This document shows, piece after piece, positions 1-10,438 of a DNA stretch of 64,000 nucleotides (the first letter of the stretch is position 1; every line of letters begins with the position of its first letter). The notes beneath the pieces were generated by a model that did no database searches, had not been told where the DNA came from, and worked only from the letters and a program-made list of their open reading frames with translations. Source of the DNA: Chondrus crispus (Eukaryota > Rhodophyta > Florideophyceae > Gigartinales > Gigartinaceae); contig NW_005179334.1 in the NCBI RefSeq assembly GCF_000350225.1, positions 248,001 to 312,000 on the forward strand, in the 5' to 3' direction. The position numbers and the translations under genes are program-made.

Positions 1-2236
1 CAAAGTCCCACATGTCGGCAATCTGCGTTGCTTCGGTTGTGAGATATGGTGCTTTGTGTCTAAAAGGAAGAAGCTTGATGCGAAATCTAGAAGAGGAATC
101 TTACTACGGGGTCTTCCGCATCGAAACTACAGAGTTTGGGATATAAAGAGTGGGAGCATTTTTCACGTGCGGCATGTCAAAATTAACGAATCTGTCTTCC
201 CTGGAAGGTAATGGGAACAGACAGCGATGAAGAGTGGACTACTGTACGACTGGATTAATAATATGGGAACCCACGAGTATGATTTGGAAGATGGTCATAT
301 GGAAGAGGCAAACGAGCTTCAGGCTTCTCACTTGCCGACTATGGGAAATAATGCAGAAGAGATAATTTCCACAGTCGAAACCTCTATAGAACAGAACCTG
401 ACTTACTATTCCAATGCTGTCGATACTGAGGTTGAGGGCGATGGTAGGAGATATCCCACAAGAGTTCGCAACCCGCCTGAGAGGGTAGGTAGTGAGTTCA
501 ACACACTGGTTGTTTCCGCATATACAAATTATGAGAAAACACCAACCAGTCTCAAAAGATTTCAAGAAGGACACGTGGATAACGTGTATGCTCCTGTCGT
601 GGAGTTCTCTACAGTTCGTCTCGTCCTTGCAATTATGACTCAACACGGCGCGTTTATATGTCAACTTGATGTCAAGTCTGCGTTCCTTCATGGCAAGCTG
701 GATGAAAAGGATAACTTGTACCTTAATCCACCAGAGGGACTTGAGCTAGGTGTAAACAGGGGCCAGACTCTAAAGATGCAAAAAGTTATGTATGGCTTTA
801 AGCGTGCTCCGAAGATATGGAGCAAAACATGGAACTCAGAAATGCACCCCCTCAAATTTTTGCAGCTTAAATCTGAAGAGTGTTTCTATTTTATTGACAT
901 CGAAGGAAGCTCAGTGTATGTCCTCGTCTATGTTGACGACGTCCTCGTGTCGGCATTTCTGAGGGAGCAGTTCTTACCGTCAAACAAATGCTGATGAATG
1001 ACTTTGCAATGACTGATCTCGGAGCTCTAAAATCATTCCTCGGTGTGGAGTTTGTTTATACTTCTAAAGGTTTATCTCTACGTCAAGGGTAATACATAAA
1101 GCAAGTCCTGGAGGTCTTCGGAATGGTTGATTGTAAACCTGTCAGCACTCCGCTTTCGCCTGAGAGAAACAAGGACCAAGGACAAACGATGAAACGCGAT
1201 CCTAGCATAGATCGCTACAGAGAAGCAATTGGTGCTCTCTTAAACATATCAACTCGAACTAGACCGGATATTTCCGCTGCTGTCGGGATACTTGCCCGTA
1301 AGTTTGAAGACCCGAACCAGGCAGATTGGATCGGGGTGAAACGCATAATGCGATATCTAAACGGGACGGCCTCGCTTGGGCTGCATTTCAAGTGGAGAAA
1401 AGACTCGCTTCCCCCTATTGTCGAGTCATTCGCAGACGCTGATTGGGCGGGTGATGTATCAGACAGGAAGTCAACTAGTGGAATCGTAGTGACGGTGAAT
1501 GGCACACCTGTTGTTTGGAAGAGCAAGAAACAGGGAGGGGTTGCCCTGTCCTCAACGGAGGCCGAATTCATCTCGATATCCGAATGTGTCAAAGCGACAA
1601 AATGGCTCAGGATGATTCTCAAGGAACTAAGCCTGCTCTCGTATTTTCCTACTGTACTTTATGAAGACAATACAGGGGCAATCAAATGTGCATCAGGAGA
1701 GAAAATGGCCAAACATGTCCACATAAGGTTTCACTTCGTGAGAGAGGCAATAATGAACGGCAGTATCAATGTGTGCTACTGTCCTACTAGTGAGATGATT
1801 GCAGATGCAATTACGAAGGGTCTTTCCGCCCCTCGTACGCTGTATCTTTGACAAAACCTACAGATACGAGAATATGAGTAACACTCGCATTAAGGAGGAG
1901 TGTTGCGGGCAGTAATGCTCTTGCAAGTATACAGTACGACAATGATTGCTTTGGTATAACAATGCTCTCACTACAAATGGGACAAAGGGAAGGCGAAAAG
2001 CCTTAGGAGGTTGGAAACATAATGCTCCTGATTGTCATGGGAAATGCGTATACCTTGTGGCCGTGGGAAAAGTTGATTGACCGAATGGGAACTCCATCAA
2101 CACCCTTTTCCAGTAGTAGAGCCACACGCAACCTAAACAGTATATAAGCAGAACGCGCTCAACACAATAAAGAATACAGGGCAGACAGAACCCCAGCTAC
2201 AGCACTTCTCGTATTAGGACAGAGTGTACTGTTACA
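1..2236 (+). mobile_element. Copia-type LTR retrotransposon (Copia-1), 3' part
   Basis: A Ty1/copia element running off the left edge of the window. Bases 1-210 encode the end of the integrase region. Bases about 570-990 encode reverse transcriptase, seen as QLDVKSAFLHG and the YVDD catalytic box. Bases about 1123-1851 encode the end of RT and RNase H (ADADWAGD, DRKSTSG, LSSTEAEF). A purine-rich tract at 1892-1900 directly precedes the 3' LTR. The order integrase, RT, RNase H defines Copia rather than Gypsy. The element is broken, with roughly two breaks in the visible part, so it is a fossil of moderate age; with one LTR visible its age cannot be judged from LTR divergence. Confidence 0.85.
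1901..2236 (+). repeat. 3' LTR of Copia-1
   Basis: The LTR begins TGTTGC immediately after a purine-rich tract and ends near GTTACA, giving TG...CA ends and partly complementary termini. A TATA-like box (tatataagca) lies around 2140-2150 and an AATAAA-like signal around 2166. The 5' partner is outside the window, so the right boundary rests on the terminal dinucleotide only. Confidence 0.6.
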
Positions 2237-2437
2237 GGATGCATTGCTCCGTGGGAATGGCCTACAGTTTAAAGTGTGGCAGCTAGGATACGTGGCGCCA
2301 CAACGTTGTCAGCAACTAGCACACCCGTTGGTACGGGCTGGAAATTAAGTGTGCAGGAACGCGCTTTCGCGTGAAGGCCGAGTGGGCATGGCGTCCGACC
2401 GCTCTTGAATTGGCCATTCATGGAGCAAGGGTGAGGG

Positions 2438-2733
2438 TGTCAGTATACTGACATATATGGGGAAGAGTCGTGAGAAGGGAATCAATGGCCGGCGCTGCGT
2501 CGGTGGGAATTCTAGTGGGGGATTATAATGGGAAAGGGAAAGAAAGGAGTCTCAGCCGCGTGGAGCTGGGGAGACTGACTGGCTACTATCGCTACTTTGC
2601 AACCGAAGCGGCTGTGGAGTTGTTTGACGACTGTTTCTGTCGTTGTTTTATGCTCTGTCGTAGGGCAAAGTACTATGTAGCCTGGTTGTTAGCTCCCCGA
2701 GTAAAGTGCTTGTAATAATACAATCGTGTGACA
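2438..2733 (+). repeat. Putative 5' LTR of Gypsy-outer
   Basis: The segment starts TGTCAGTATACTGACATA and ends TGTGACA just upstream of the gag-like region. It has a polyadenylation-like AATAATACAA near its end. TGTCAG...TGACA ends suit an LTR, but no second copy is present because the element is truncated, so this is a position-based guess. Confidence 0.35.
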
Positions 2734-3742
2734 CCGCTTGCAGGTGCAATATGCAACATTAAAGCTTTTGAGAGGCGCGCAGCTGGTTACTGCAGCATGT
2801 GATTACGCAAGGGACGGAAGGATTACTTGCGGGAAGCCAAACAGTGGCTCCTGTAACGCGAGCCAATCTAAGAAGAGAAGCACCCGTGGACGCTGGTGGT
2901 GCCTTGGGCGATGCAGAGGCGATGAATCAAGACACAGTAAGCAACAGTGATCCTGAGCATATCGCGGCTTCTGCCAATGTGACTGCTGAACGCGGTGCGC
3001 ATGAGGCCACTGTGCAAGATCCGGAGCCAGGGAGTGGCTCTGACGTGAGTTTTACTTTAGAGAGAATTGAAACCATTCCTTCAACACTGGCGAACGCTAT
3101 ATCGTTCATGCAAGAAGGTCAGACATCTCCCAAACTCCCGGATTGAGCACGAGCTATTGGGCTGTTTAGATATGGCTCTAGTAGACAGACAGAGGAGGGT
3201 GCTGGGTCAGTGGCTCTGAACGCCCACGGATCGAGTGCCGATCATCCAGGATTCGATCATGGCTATGCTTTCGCTTCCGATTTCGATGTCTATCCTACAC
3301 ACATTGCTTCCAAGATTTACCAAAAGGGCATGCAAAGCTCCGGCTGTAAGCGGATTGGTGACGGCTCTTTCGTCATAGCAAAGCGTTCATGGGACTGTCT
3401 GACGAGGTATTTCCCAACCATGGAGGCGGAGAAGAAGAGGCTGCTGCCGCTGGTCTTCGACGGGGATGCAATTTTTGTGTACGAGGACATCGCTGGTGTC
3501 AACCCCGACACTGGTAGTCAAGAGCTCTTAGAATTGTTGAGGGAGAGGCCCAGCAGCGACGTTCATCAGTCCACCCTCAAGGATAGGTTTTTTTCGATGA
3601 AGTGGAATGAAAAGAAGGAGACATTTGAAAGGTTCGCCTGGCGTCTCCCTTCCGCTTCTCTGCTGCTACCTGATACTTTGGATGATAGATTGCTGCTAAA
3701 TCGCCTAAAGAGTGCCCTTCCGACCCGTCGGCAGGACCAGGA

Positions 3743-4080
3743 TCTTGAAATAAAACCTGTTGTCTTTACTTTTGTACCTTTTTGTAATCGTTTGGGTGCT
3801 CCCAGCCCATTGTACTTAAGTACTGGCCTACGAGCTGTTTCATGTCCTGAATGACAAGGGAATAAATGCTAACAACTCTCCGGGACTGCTCCCGTGTCTG
3901 CACTAAGAATGCTCTACAAATCTTGGTCAGACACTCTATCACCTATCATCCATGACGTAATTGATCCTATCGTATGTAGACAAGTGGCACAGCATGGGGC
4001 GAATCATTGGCGCTGTCGAATGTCCGTGCGCCGACCCTTTGTGGACGTCACTGCAAGATCTGGAGGCTCTGCAATCAACA
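3743..4080 (-). repeat. 3' LTR of Copia-2
   Basis: Direct repeat of 13971-14309. On the minus strand it starts TGTTG directly after a GA-rich polypurine tract. The small open frame that runs from the outer gag into this segment is an accident of the junction, not protein. Confidence 0.8.
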
Positions 4081-4774
4081 CTCTCTCTCGTCCTCAAAGT
4101 GCTTGTGATCTGACATTTAGGGACGATGCATTCCCATACCGTTCATGAAGTGGTAGTGCTTCTTCGCAGCCAACGATTTTTTCATGATGTCGGCGACCAT
4201 ATCGCCGGTCGAGATGTACTGTAGCTTGACCGCGCCGCTGCGTACGTGGTTCCGCAGAAAGTGACATTTGACGTCGATATGCTTGCTTCGGTCGTTGCAT
4301 AAGCCGTTCTTGGCGATTTCCATGGCACCCTGATTGTCCGCTTGTAGAAGAACTTTCACTGAACTGGTATGTCCGCCTCCACTCTTTCCAAATGCGCTGG
4401 AGCCAAAGCGCCTCTCGGATCGCGAAAGACATAGGTACGTACTCCGCTTCAACGATAGACTGTTCCACGACTTCTTGTTTCTTGCTCCTCCACGATACTG
4501 CGACGCCAGAGCTTGTGAAATATATATCCACTAACTGATTTACGCTCGACGCGATCTGCGGCAAAATCTGAGTCCGTATACCCATGCAAGTTTGATTTGC
4601 AGTGCGCTTGTTTCCGGAACAGGACACCAAATTCTTTTGTTGACTTGAGGTAGCGCAGGGCATTTTGTGCGGCGCGCCAATGAATCTCGCGCGGGTCCTG
4701 CATAAAGCGGAAGAGGAACGAAGCAGAAAAAGATGTGTCGGGTCTGTTTGTGTTTGCGAGGTGCAATAAGGCTC

Positions 4775-5237
4775 TGCTGCGTCTGGTGCCGCCCCCAACT
4801 GATAGAAGTACGATATCGTAATTCGCAACATCACGCACCTGGCTGGGTAGCAGCCAGGAGACGTAGACGCCTGTGATTGGCAATGAACACAAGTGGCGCA
4901 TGGGTGCCGTTCTCATAGATGAACCACACATGTCAGCGTCCGCCCGGGATGGGCGGCACTGCCGACTGTCATTCGGTGGAGATCACTGTAGTCCCCGAGC
5001 GCTGAATGGCTGGGAGAGCTCCTGCGCCGGACGCGGCGCATATGTGCTCGGGGATAGGCTCACAGGGGACAGGTGTCCCCTACCGCAGCTGAGACTGAGG
5101 GGGCCGGGAGAGTGGCAGCGTTACCTAAATAAACGACTCTGCCAGCGCTTCTCCAGGATGGGGAAGGCAGAGGGGGATAGACTGTCCCTGTACGACTTGC
5201 CGCGGCGGAACCGAGGAGAAAGCACGAGTACGCAACA
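4775..5237 (+). repeat. 5' LTR of Gypsy-inner
   Basis: Starts TGCTGCGTC and ends GCAACA, giving TG...CA ends with a short imperfect terminal inverted repeat. It is preceded by the target duplication ggctc. A CTAAATAAACG polyadenylation-like motif lies in the second half. The open frames on both strands here are chance frames repeated identically in the other LTR. Confidence 0.9.
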
Positions 5238-5311
5238 AAGCGCTTTGCCTTTTCGAAAGTGCAACTCTGTGCATTTTTCTTGGCCACGCTCGCGACAATT
5301 TCCGTGTGTAC

Positions 5312-5974
5312 ATGGTCAGTATGTCTTCCTATGGCGTCGTTTCAACAGTTACTGCTCCTGTCTTGAAACAAGTTACTCAGTCCCATCTGATCGAGTTCGA
5401 GACTGAGTATGAAGCCTACAAGGAGAAAGTAGCTGACGTAAATCGGAATCGTGACGCATCTCGCCACATCTCTCCTGCCTCCGTGCGGCAATGTATGGAA
5501 CCAACCTTATTGCACAGCCTCTGCATTTTGGGACAGATCGAAGGTGCGGAGGAGCTTCGCGATGCAACTGATGCCTCTGTAAAGAAATGGTTTGAGGAAA
5601 GACTTGCTACCGAGCCGGAGGATTTGACAGAACGGGTCAGGTCTGCACTTGACGCGATTAAGTATACAGTTGATAACAAGGATCCGAGTGGGGCCGCGCT
5701 CACATTTGTTGTAGAAGTGGTCAAATCTCTCGATAAGAACAACGCCTCAGAAGTTCTGAAGGATAAAGAAACGTGTAAATCTTTAATCAATAAGCTTGTT
5801 CGTAAGCTCGAACCAGCCGAACTCCGAGAGAGGATCTTCGATGCGAGAGACTGCTGGACATCCACTCAGCGCTCTAGTATTTCCTTTTTCCAGGCTAGGG
5901 TAAGTGCTATAGCGGTTGAGGTATCTCAAGGTGAGATCGCCCGCGCACGGATCCAGCGCCGAAGTGGTAAGTGA
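5312..5974 (+). CDS. gag: Gag of Gypsy-inner
   Basis: The first open frame after the 5' LTR, about 220 residues, mostly helical and charged, with no enzyme motif. By position it is the capsid/nucleocapsid protein. The ATG at 5312 is the first in the frame. Beyond the frame end, and before pol, the DNA encodes a Cys/His-rich stretch (CLNPDCSELHPLSKC) that resembles a degenerate zinc knuckle in another frame. The assignment rests on position; the sequence itself is not one I recognise. Confidence 0.65.
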   Translation: MVSMSSYGVVSTVTAPVLKQVTQSHLIEFETEYEAYKEKVADVNRNRDASRHISPASVRQCMEPTLLHSLCILGQIEGAEELRDATDASVKKWFEERLATEPEDLTERVRSALDAIKYTVDNKDPSGAALTFVVEVVKSLDKNNASEVLKDKETCKSLINKLVRKLEPAELRERIFDARDCWTSTQRSSISFFQARVSAIAVEVSQGEIARARIQRRSGK

Positions 5975-6238
5975 AACAGAGATGACCACATTGGCAAAGG
6001 AAAGAACCCGAAAGCTAAATTTCAACCCCGAAAAGAGAAAAGAGACAAAAATCGACTGCAGTACGCAGACAGGTCCACTGCCACAAAAGGCTCCGCCTGG
6101 GATAAACCGTGTCTGAATCCGGACTGCTCTGAACTTCATCCGCTTTCTAAGTGTCAAAACACTCCGGATGAAACAAAGAAGGATCTTTTCGCCAACTACC
6201 GAGCCGAGAAGCGTCAGAAGGGACATTAAAACCCCAAA

Positions 6239-9200
6239 TTGAGCGTCGTGCGTAAACGTCCTGCAGAATTGGACCTGGATGAGTCGAAGGGGCGGTATCG
6301 TGTGGTACTGGAGGACGAGTTGGACGCTATAGCTCTTGGGGATTATGGGGCTGACGCAAGTGCACTGCCTCTCTCAATGCTGCATCGTTTAAAGAAGACA
6401 GTGAAAGAACTGGTGGTCACTACCGTAAAACCCCCTTGTGAATTATCTGCAGCTATCAATAGTACTGCAGCTCATCCTATCCATTTCACAGCTTCGCACA
6501 AAGTGACTCTATCAGTCACAATCATGTTGCCAGACTCCAACCTCCCTGTCCGCATCCATGGCGTCCCTTTCTTGGTGGTTGATCAAGATATGGACGAAAT
6601 CTTGCTGGGCAGGCCGTTCCTCAGAAAAACCGGTTTCGATTTGAAGAGTCACCTGAGAGAGGTGGCCTCACAATTACACGAAAAGGACTACGGAGATCTC
6701 AACCCAGACGAAATTAAAGTGTCGTCGGCAACGTATCAAGGGCTGCGATACGACAGTGTTGCTGATGATCCAATTTCGCTCCCCGACTCCGCTGGGGCCA
6801 GCATTGGTGTTGACTCCAGGGAAGAGATTGAGTCGGCTTTTATGTCTATCAAGCGGCAAGCCAGCAAGAATGGAATGTCTGCTAAGGGTGTCGCTAAATT
6901 GGGGCGCTTGATGGACAAGTTCAGAGAGGTCTTTCGGATCAAGCTGGGCCGTGATCCCCCAGCGTCAGTTCGACCTCTGCAGATCGCTCTGAAGGCTAAA
7001 GCTCGCGTGCGTAGGGCCTCCCAACGCCGGTACGCTCCACCACAGTACGCCTTCATTTGTAGCACCATCAAAAAGCTGGAGGAAATAGGAGCAGTCTACA
7101 AAAATCCCACCTCTCAATGGGCAAGTCCTGCACTTGCAGTGGCGAAGCCGGGTAAAGAGGGTTTCCGTTTTACTGTAGACCTCCGTGGCCCAAACGCAGA
7201 GACGGAACCCATCGTCTCGGCTATGCCACACCTCGAATCCCTTTTACAGTCAGTGCAGGGAAGCACATGCTTCGCAAAAATTGACATGGCCCACGCCTAC
7301 TGGCAGCTCCCTCTCCACCCTTCATCTCAAGAAATGATGTCAATTCAAACTCCCCTCGGTGTCTACTCCCCTACAAGGCTCCTGCAAGGCGGAACTGACG
7401 CTGGTAATCATTACCAAGCAGTTACCCAGGGCCTTTTCCAAGACGAGCTCCGTCGCGAACTACTTCAATGGCTCGATGATTTCCTTCTACATTGCCTTAA
7501 CGAGGCGCATCTTCTTCGCTCCCTTCATATTTTCCTGCGCACGTGCAAACGCTACGGTCTCAAGATACACGCAGAGAAATCTGAGCTCTTCGCTAGGCAT
7601 GCCCGTTTTTGTGGGCGGGACATCTCATCTGAGGGCGTTACCTTCGCCCCCAAAAACCTAGACATTATCCTTCAAATGAACAAACCCACGTACGCGGGTG
7701 AACTGCAGCAGCTCTTGTGTGCCTCTAACTGGATGAGATCTTCCATACCGGCATACTCCTCTGTTGTTGCTCCATTGCACGCCATTCTCGAAAACATTTA
7801 CAAGGTGAAAGGTTCCCGTACCAAGCGCGCCATATCGAAAGTATCCTTGAGTGGCTATTGGGGGACTGAGCAAGACAAATCTTTCGACTCTATAAAAAGG
7901 CAAATAGCCCGCTCAACGAGAATCGCTCACCCCAAGGCAGATCATGCACTATGCCTCTTCACTGACGCTTCCGAGACTCACTGGTCAGGAATCCTGACAC
8001 AAGTGCCGGACGAGCAGCTAAAAAAGCCGCTTGAGGAGCAGGAACATGAACCGCTCTCTTTCCTCTCCGGAAGTTTTACTGGGGCTTCCTATGGATGGAG
8101 TGTTCCAGAGAAGGAAGGTTTTGCGGTGGTCGAATCCATGTGCAAGCTAGAATACTTGGTGATGGGAAGAAGAGTAGCGATATTCACGGACCACGCTAAC
8201 TTGGTCTACCTATTTGATCCACATGGGCAGAACCCAGGCATACCACGGCATACAGCGAGCAAGCTCATGCGATGGGCTTTAAAATTGAGCGCATTTAGGT
8301 ACGTCATTGAGCACCTCGCAGGAGAAAGGAACGTGTGGGCCGACATGCTTTCACGATGGGCTGTTCAACCCAACAGAAAACTACCAGCTGTTAAGTTGAG
8401 GTCATTATTGGTTGCTCCCATTACTCCATCACTGGACTCTAAATTGGATTGGCCGAAAGCGGACGACATTATCAAGTCCCAGGCGAAGCACGACGAGCAA
8501 CCGCCTTCCCGCTTTGAGAAGGTCAACGAAATCTGGCAGGACAAGAGAGGAGTGGTCTGGGTTCCTACTCAGGACAGACTCCTGAGGCTACGGATCATGG
8601 TGGCTGGTCACACAGGATACGGTGGGCACAGAGGGTACCGTACTACCCAGGTAACTGTGACAGCGTACTTCTGGTGGAAAGAAGTCATGGCAGACGTAGA
8701 ACACTTCGTGAAATCTTGTCTGCACTGTCTCGCGACTGAGACTGGGGAATCAGTTCCTCGCCCTATGGGCCACGCCGTACACGGTGATAGGCCAAATGCT
8801 CTATTACATTTTGACTACTGCTACATGATGAAGGGAGTAAGAGACCTCAGATATGTGCTGGTTCTCAAAGACGACTTCAGTGGTTACGTTTGGCTGCGTC
8901 CTACACGAGAAGCCGACGCCGATACAACTGCACAGGCTTTGCTAGATTGGTTTGCTTCTTTTGGAGTTGTTCACCACTGGGTTTCGGACAGAGGAACACA
9001 CTTTAAGAATGAGGTCGTGCGAACTTTGCGCGAGCAGACAGGAGGATCTCACCACTTCACATTAGCATATTGCCCTTGGAGCAATGGCACGGTCGAGGTG
9101 GTATGCCGCGAACTGTTACGTGCCACGCGAGCGCTGCTCTCAGAATTCCAATTCCCCCACAGATCCTGGCCTGATGTCATACCTGTAGTACAATCGGTAC

Positions 9201-9931
9201 TTAATTCATCCCCGCTGCAACGCTTAGGTCGTCGCTGCGCCCTCAACGTATTCACTGGGCTTCCCCAGGACACACCATTGCGCTCTGTCACGACTAGGAT
9301 TGGAGGTTCTGTTCGTGTCCGATCGATTGATGAAGTCCACTCTGAACGGCTTGTCCGAATTGAAAAAACACAGAGCGCCCTCGCTGAAATGCACCGCGAC
9401 GTGAAATCCCGAACAACCGCCACACGTGAGAAGGAGATCCACAGACACAATACGCGGACCAACGTACGTCCGATCAACTTCATCGCAGGAGATTTTGTGC
9501 TGCGAGGCAGCTTTCAAAAGATCAGAGGAACCAAGCCGGCGGTCAAGTGGACAGGCCCATACAGAGTTGTTTCTTGCCTCTCTGAGTACATTTTTCTGGT
9601 CGAGGATCTTTTGTCTGGGAAAAGAACTGAAGTGCACGGCCGCAGGCTCAAATATTTCAGGAATAAGGAATTCGAAGTAACGGAGGAAGTCAGAAATCAA
9701 TTGGCTTACCAACAGAACGAGCTCCTTGTTGTGAGCGACTTTCACGACATTCGCCAAGTCGGGGAAAAAGTGGAATTGCTCACCCAGTGGAGAGGTTTCG
9801 ACAGTAGCGAAAGCTCCTGGGTTTCTCTGACATCGCTAAAAGAGGACGTGCCGATACTTGTGGATGAGTATATCCAGGACGTACGCAAGAATGGCACGCC
9901 TCGTCAACAGAAGTTGGTGGCGTCCCTGTGA
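6239..9931 (+). CDS. pol: Pol polyprotein of Gypsy-inner (PR-RT-RH-IN-chromodomain-like)
   Basis: A continuous 1230-codon frame. Residues about 100-140 hold a retropepsin end (EILLGRPFLRKTGF). RT covers about 230-480, with DLRGPNAETEP, KIDMAHAYWQLPLH and the catalytic WLDDFLLH. RNase H begins near CLFTDASETHWSG. The integrase has an H-H-C-C zinc site (GHTGYGGHRG to CLHCLA) and a DDE core with VLKDDFSGYVW, SDRGTHF and the YCPWSNGTVE helix. The last ~70 residues (VELLTQWRGFDSSESSWV) look like a chromodomain, which in chromoviruses steers integration to chromatin. The frame opens without an ATG at its start, consistent with expression from gag by recoding or read-through. Confidence 0.9.
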   Translation: MSVVRKRPAELDLDESKGRYRVVLEDELDAIALGDYGADASALPLSMLHRLKKTVKELVVTTVKPPCELSAAINSTAAHPIHFTASHKVTLSVTIMLPDSNLPVRIHGVPFLVVDQDMDEILLGRPFLRKTGFDLKSHLREVASQLHEKDYGDLNPDEIKVSSATYQGLRYDSVADDPISLPDSAGASIGVDSREEIESAFMSIKRQASKNGMSAKGVAKLGRLMDKFREVFRIKLGRDPPASVRPLQIALKAKARVRRASQRRYAPPQYAFICSTIKKLEEIGAVYKNPTSQWASPALAVAKPGKEGFRFTVDLRGPNAETEPIVSAMPHLESLLQSVQGSTCFAKIDMAHAYWQLPLHPSSQEMMSIQTPLGVYSPTRLLQGGTDAGNHYQAVTQGLFQDELRRELLQWLDDFLLHCLNEAHLLRSLHIFLRTCKRYGLKIHAEKSELFARHARFCGRDISSEGVTFAPKNLDIILQMNKPTYAGELQQLLCASNWMRSSIPAYSSVVAPLHAILENIYKVKGSRTKRAISKVSLSGYWGTEQDKSFDSIKRQIARSTRIAHPKADHALCLFTDASETHWSGILTQVPDEQLKKPLEEQEHEPLSFLSGSFTGASYGWSVPEKEGFAVVESMCKLEYLVMGRRVAIFTDHANLVYLFDPHGQNPGIPRHTASKLMRWALKLSAFRYVIEHLAGERNVWADMLSRWAVQPNRKLPAVKLRSLLVAPITPSLDSKLDWPKADDIIKSQAKHDEQPPSRFEKVNEIWQDKRGVVWVPTQDRLLRLRIMVAGHTGYGGHRGYRTTQVTVTAYFWWKEVMADVEHFVKSCLHCLATETGESVPRPMGHAVHGDRPNALLHFDYCYMMKGVRDLRYVLVLKDDFSGYVWLRPTREADADTTAQALLDWFASFGVVHHWVSDRGTHFKNEVVRTLREQTGGSHHFTLAYCPWSNGTVEVVCRELLRATRALLSEFQFPHRSWPDVIPVVQSVLNSSPLQRLGRRCALNVFTGLPQDTPLRSVTTRIGGSVRVRSIDEVHSERLVRIEKTQSALAEMHRDVKSRTTATREKEIHRHNTRTNVRPINFIAGDFVLRGSFQKIRGTKPAVKWTGPYRVVSCLSEYIFLVEDLLSGKRTEVHGRRLKYFRNKEFEVTEEVRNQLAYQQNELLVVSDFHDIRQVGEKVELLTQWRGFDSSESSWVSLTSLKEDVPILVDEYIQDVRKNGTPRQQKLVASL

Positions 9932-9975
9932 CGATGCCACCGCTCGGCCTTCCGGCCCGACGATGCATGGGGGAC

Positions 9976-10438
9976 TGCTGCGTCTGGTGCCGCCCCCAAC
10001 TGATAGAAGTACGATATCGTAATTCGCAACATCACGCACCTGGCTGGGTAGCAGCCAGGAGACGTAGACGCCTGTGATTGGCAATGAACACAAGTGGCGC
10101 ATGGGTGCCGTTCTCATAGATGAACCACACATGTCAGCGTCCGCCCGGGATGGGCGGCACTGCCGACTGTCATTCGGTGGAGATCACTGTAGTCCCCGAG
10201 CGCTGAATGGCTGGGAGAGCTCCTGCGCCGGACGCGGCGCATATGTGCTCGGGGATAGGCTCACAGGGGACAGGTGTCCCCTACCGCAGCTGAGACTGAG
10301 GGGGCCGGGAGAGTGGCAGCGTTACCTAAATAAACGACTCTGCCAGCGCTTCTCCAGGATGGGGAAGGCAGAGGGGGATAGACTGTCCCTGTACGACTTG
10401 CCGCGGCGGAACCGAGGAGAAAGCACGAGTACGCAACA
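9976..10438 (+). repeat. 3' LTR of Gypsy-inner
   Basis: Appears identical to 4775-5237 over 463 bp. A short G-rich tract (atggggga) just upstream may act as polypurine tract. It is followed by the target duplication ggctc at 10439-10443. Confidence 0.9.

Larger units (their letters stand above)
4775..10438 (+). mobile_element. Young chromodomain-type Gypsy element (Gypsy-inner), nested in Copia-2
   Basis: A complete Ty3/gypsy element of 5664 bp with two 463-bp LTRs that I cannot tell apart by eye. It is flanked by a 5-bp target duplication, ggctc, at 4770-4774 and 10439-10443. Internal parts in order are gag, a Cys/His-rich stretch, protease, RT, RNase H, integrase and a chromodomain-like C-terminus. 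It interrupts the RNase H/RT region of Copia-2. Identical LTRs mean very recent insertion. It looks essentially whole, with gag and pol in different frames as many Gypsy elements have. Confidence 0.92.

Noticed and set aside
2470-2715. 81-codon frame near 2.5 kb as a host gene
   Set aside because: It starts without an ATG, lies in the proposed LTR of Gypsy-outer and has no recognisable domain.
3743-3854. Apparent C-terminal tail of the outer gag frame
   Set aside because: The sequence is the end of the Copia-2 LTR, shown by its second copy at 13971-14309 next to the primer site.
4873-5406. Long open frames on both strands inside the Gypsy-inner LTRs (4873-5406 and 10074-10460) with identical beginnings
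   Set aside because: They lie inside the two LTR copies and are identical because the LTRs are; no domain is recognisable.
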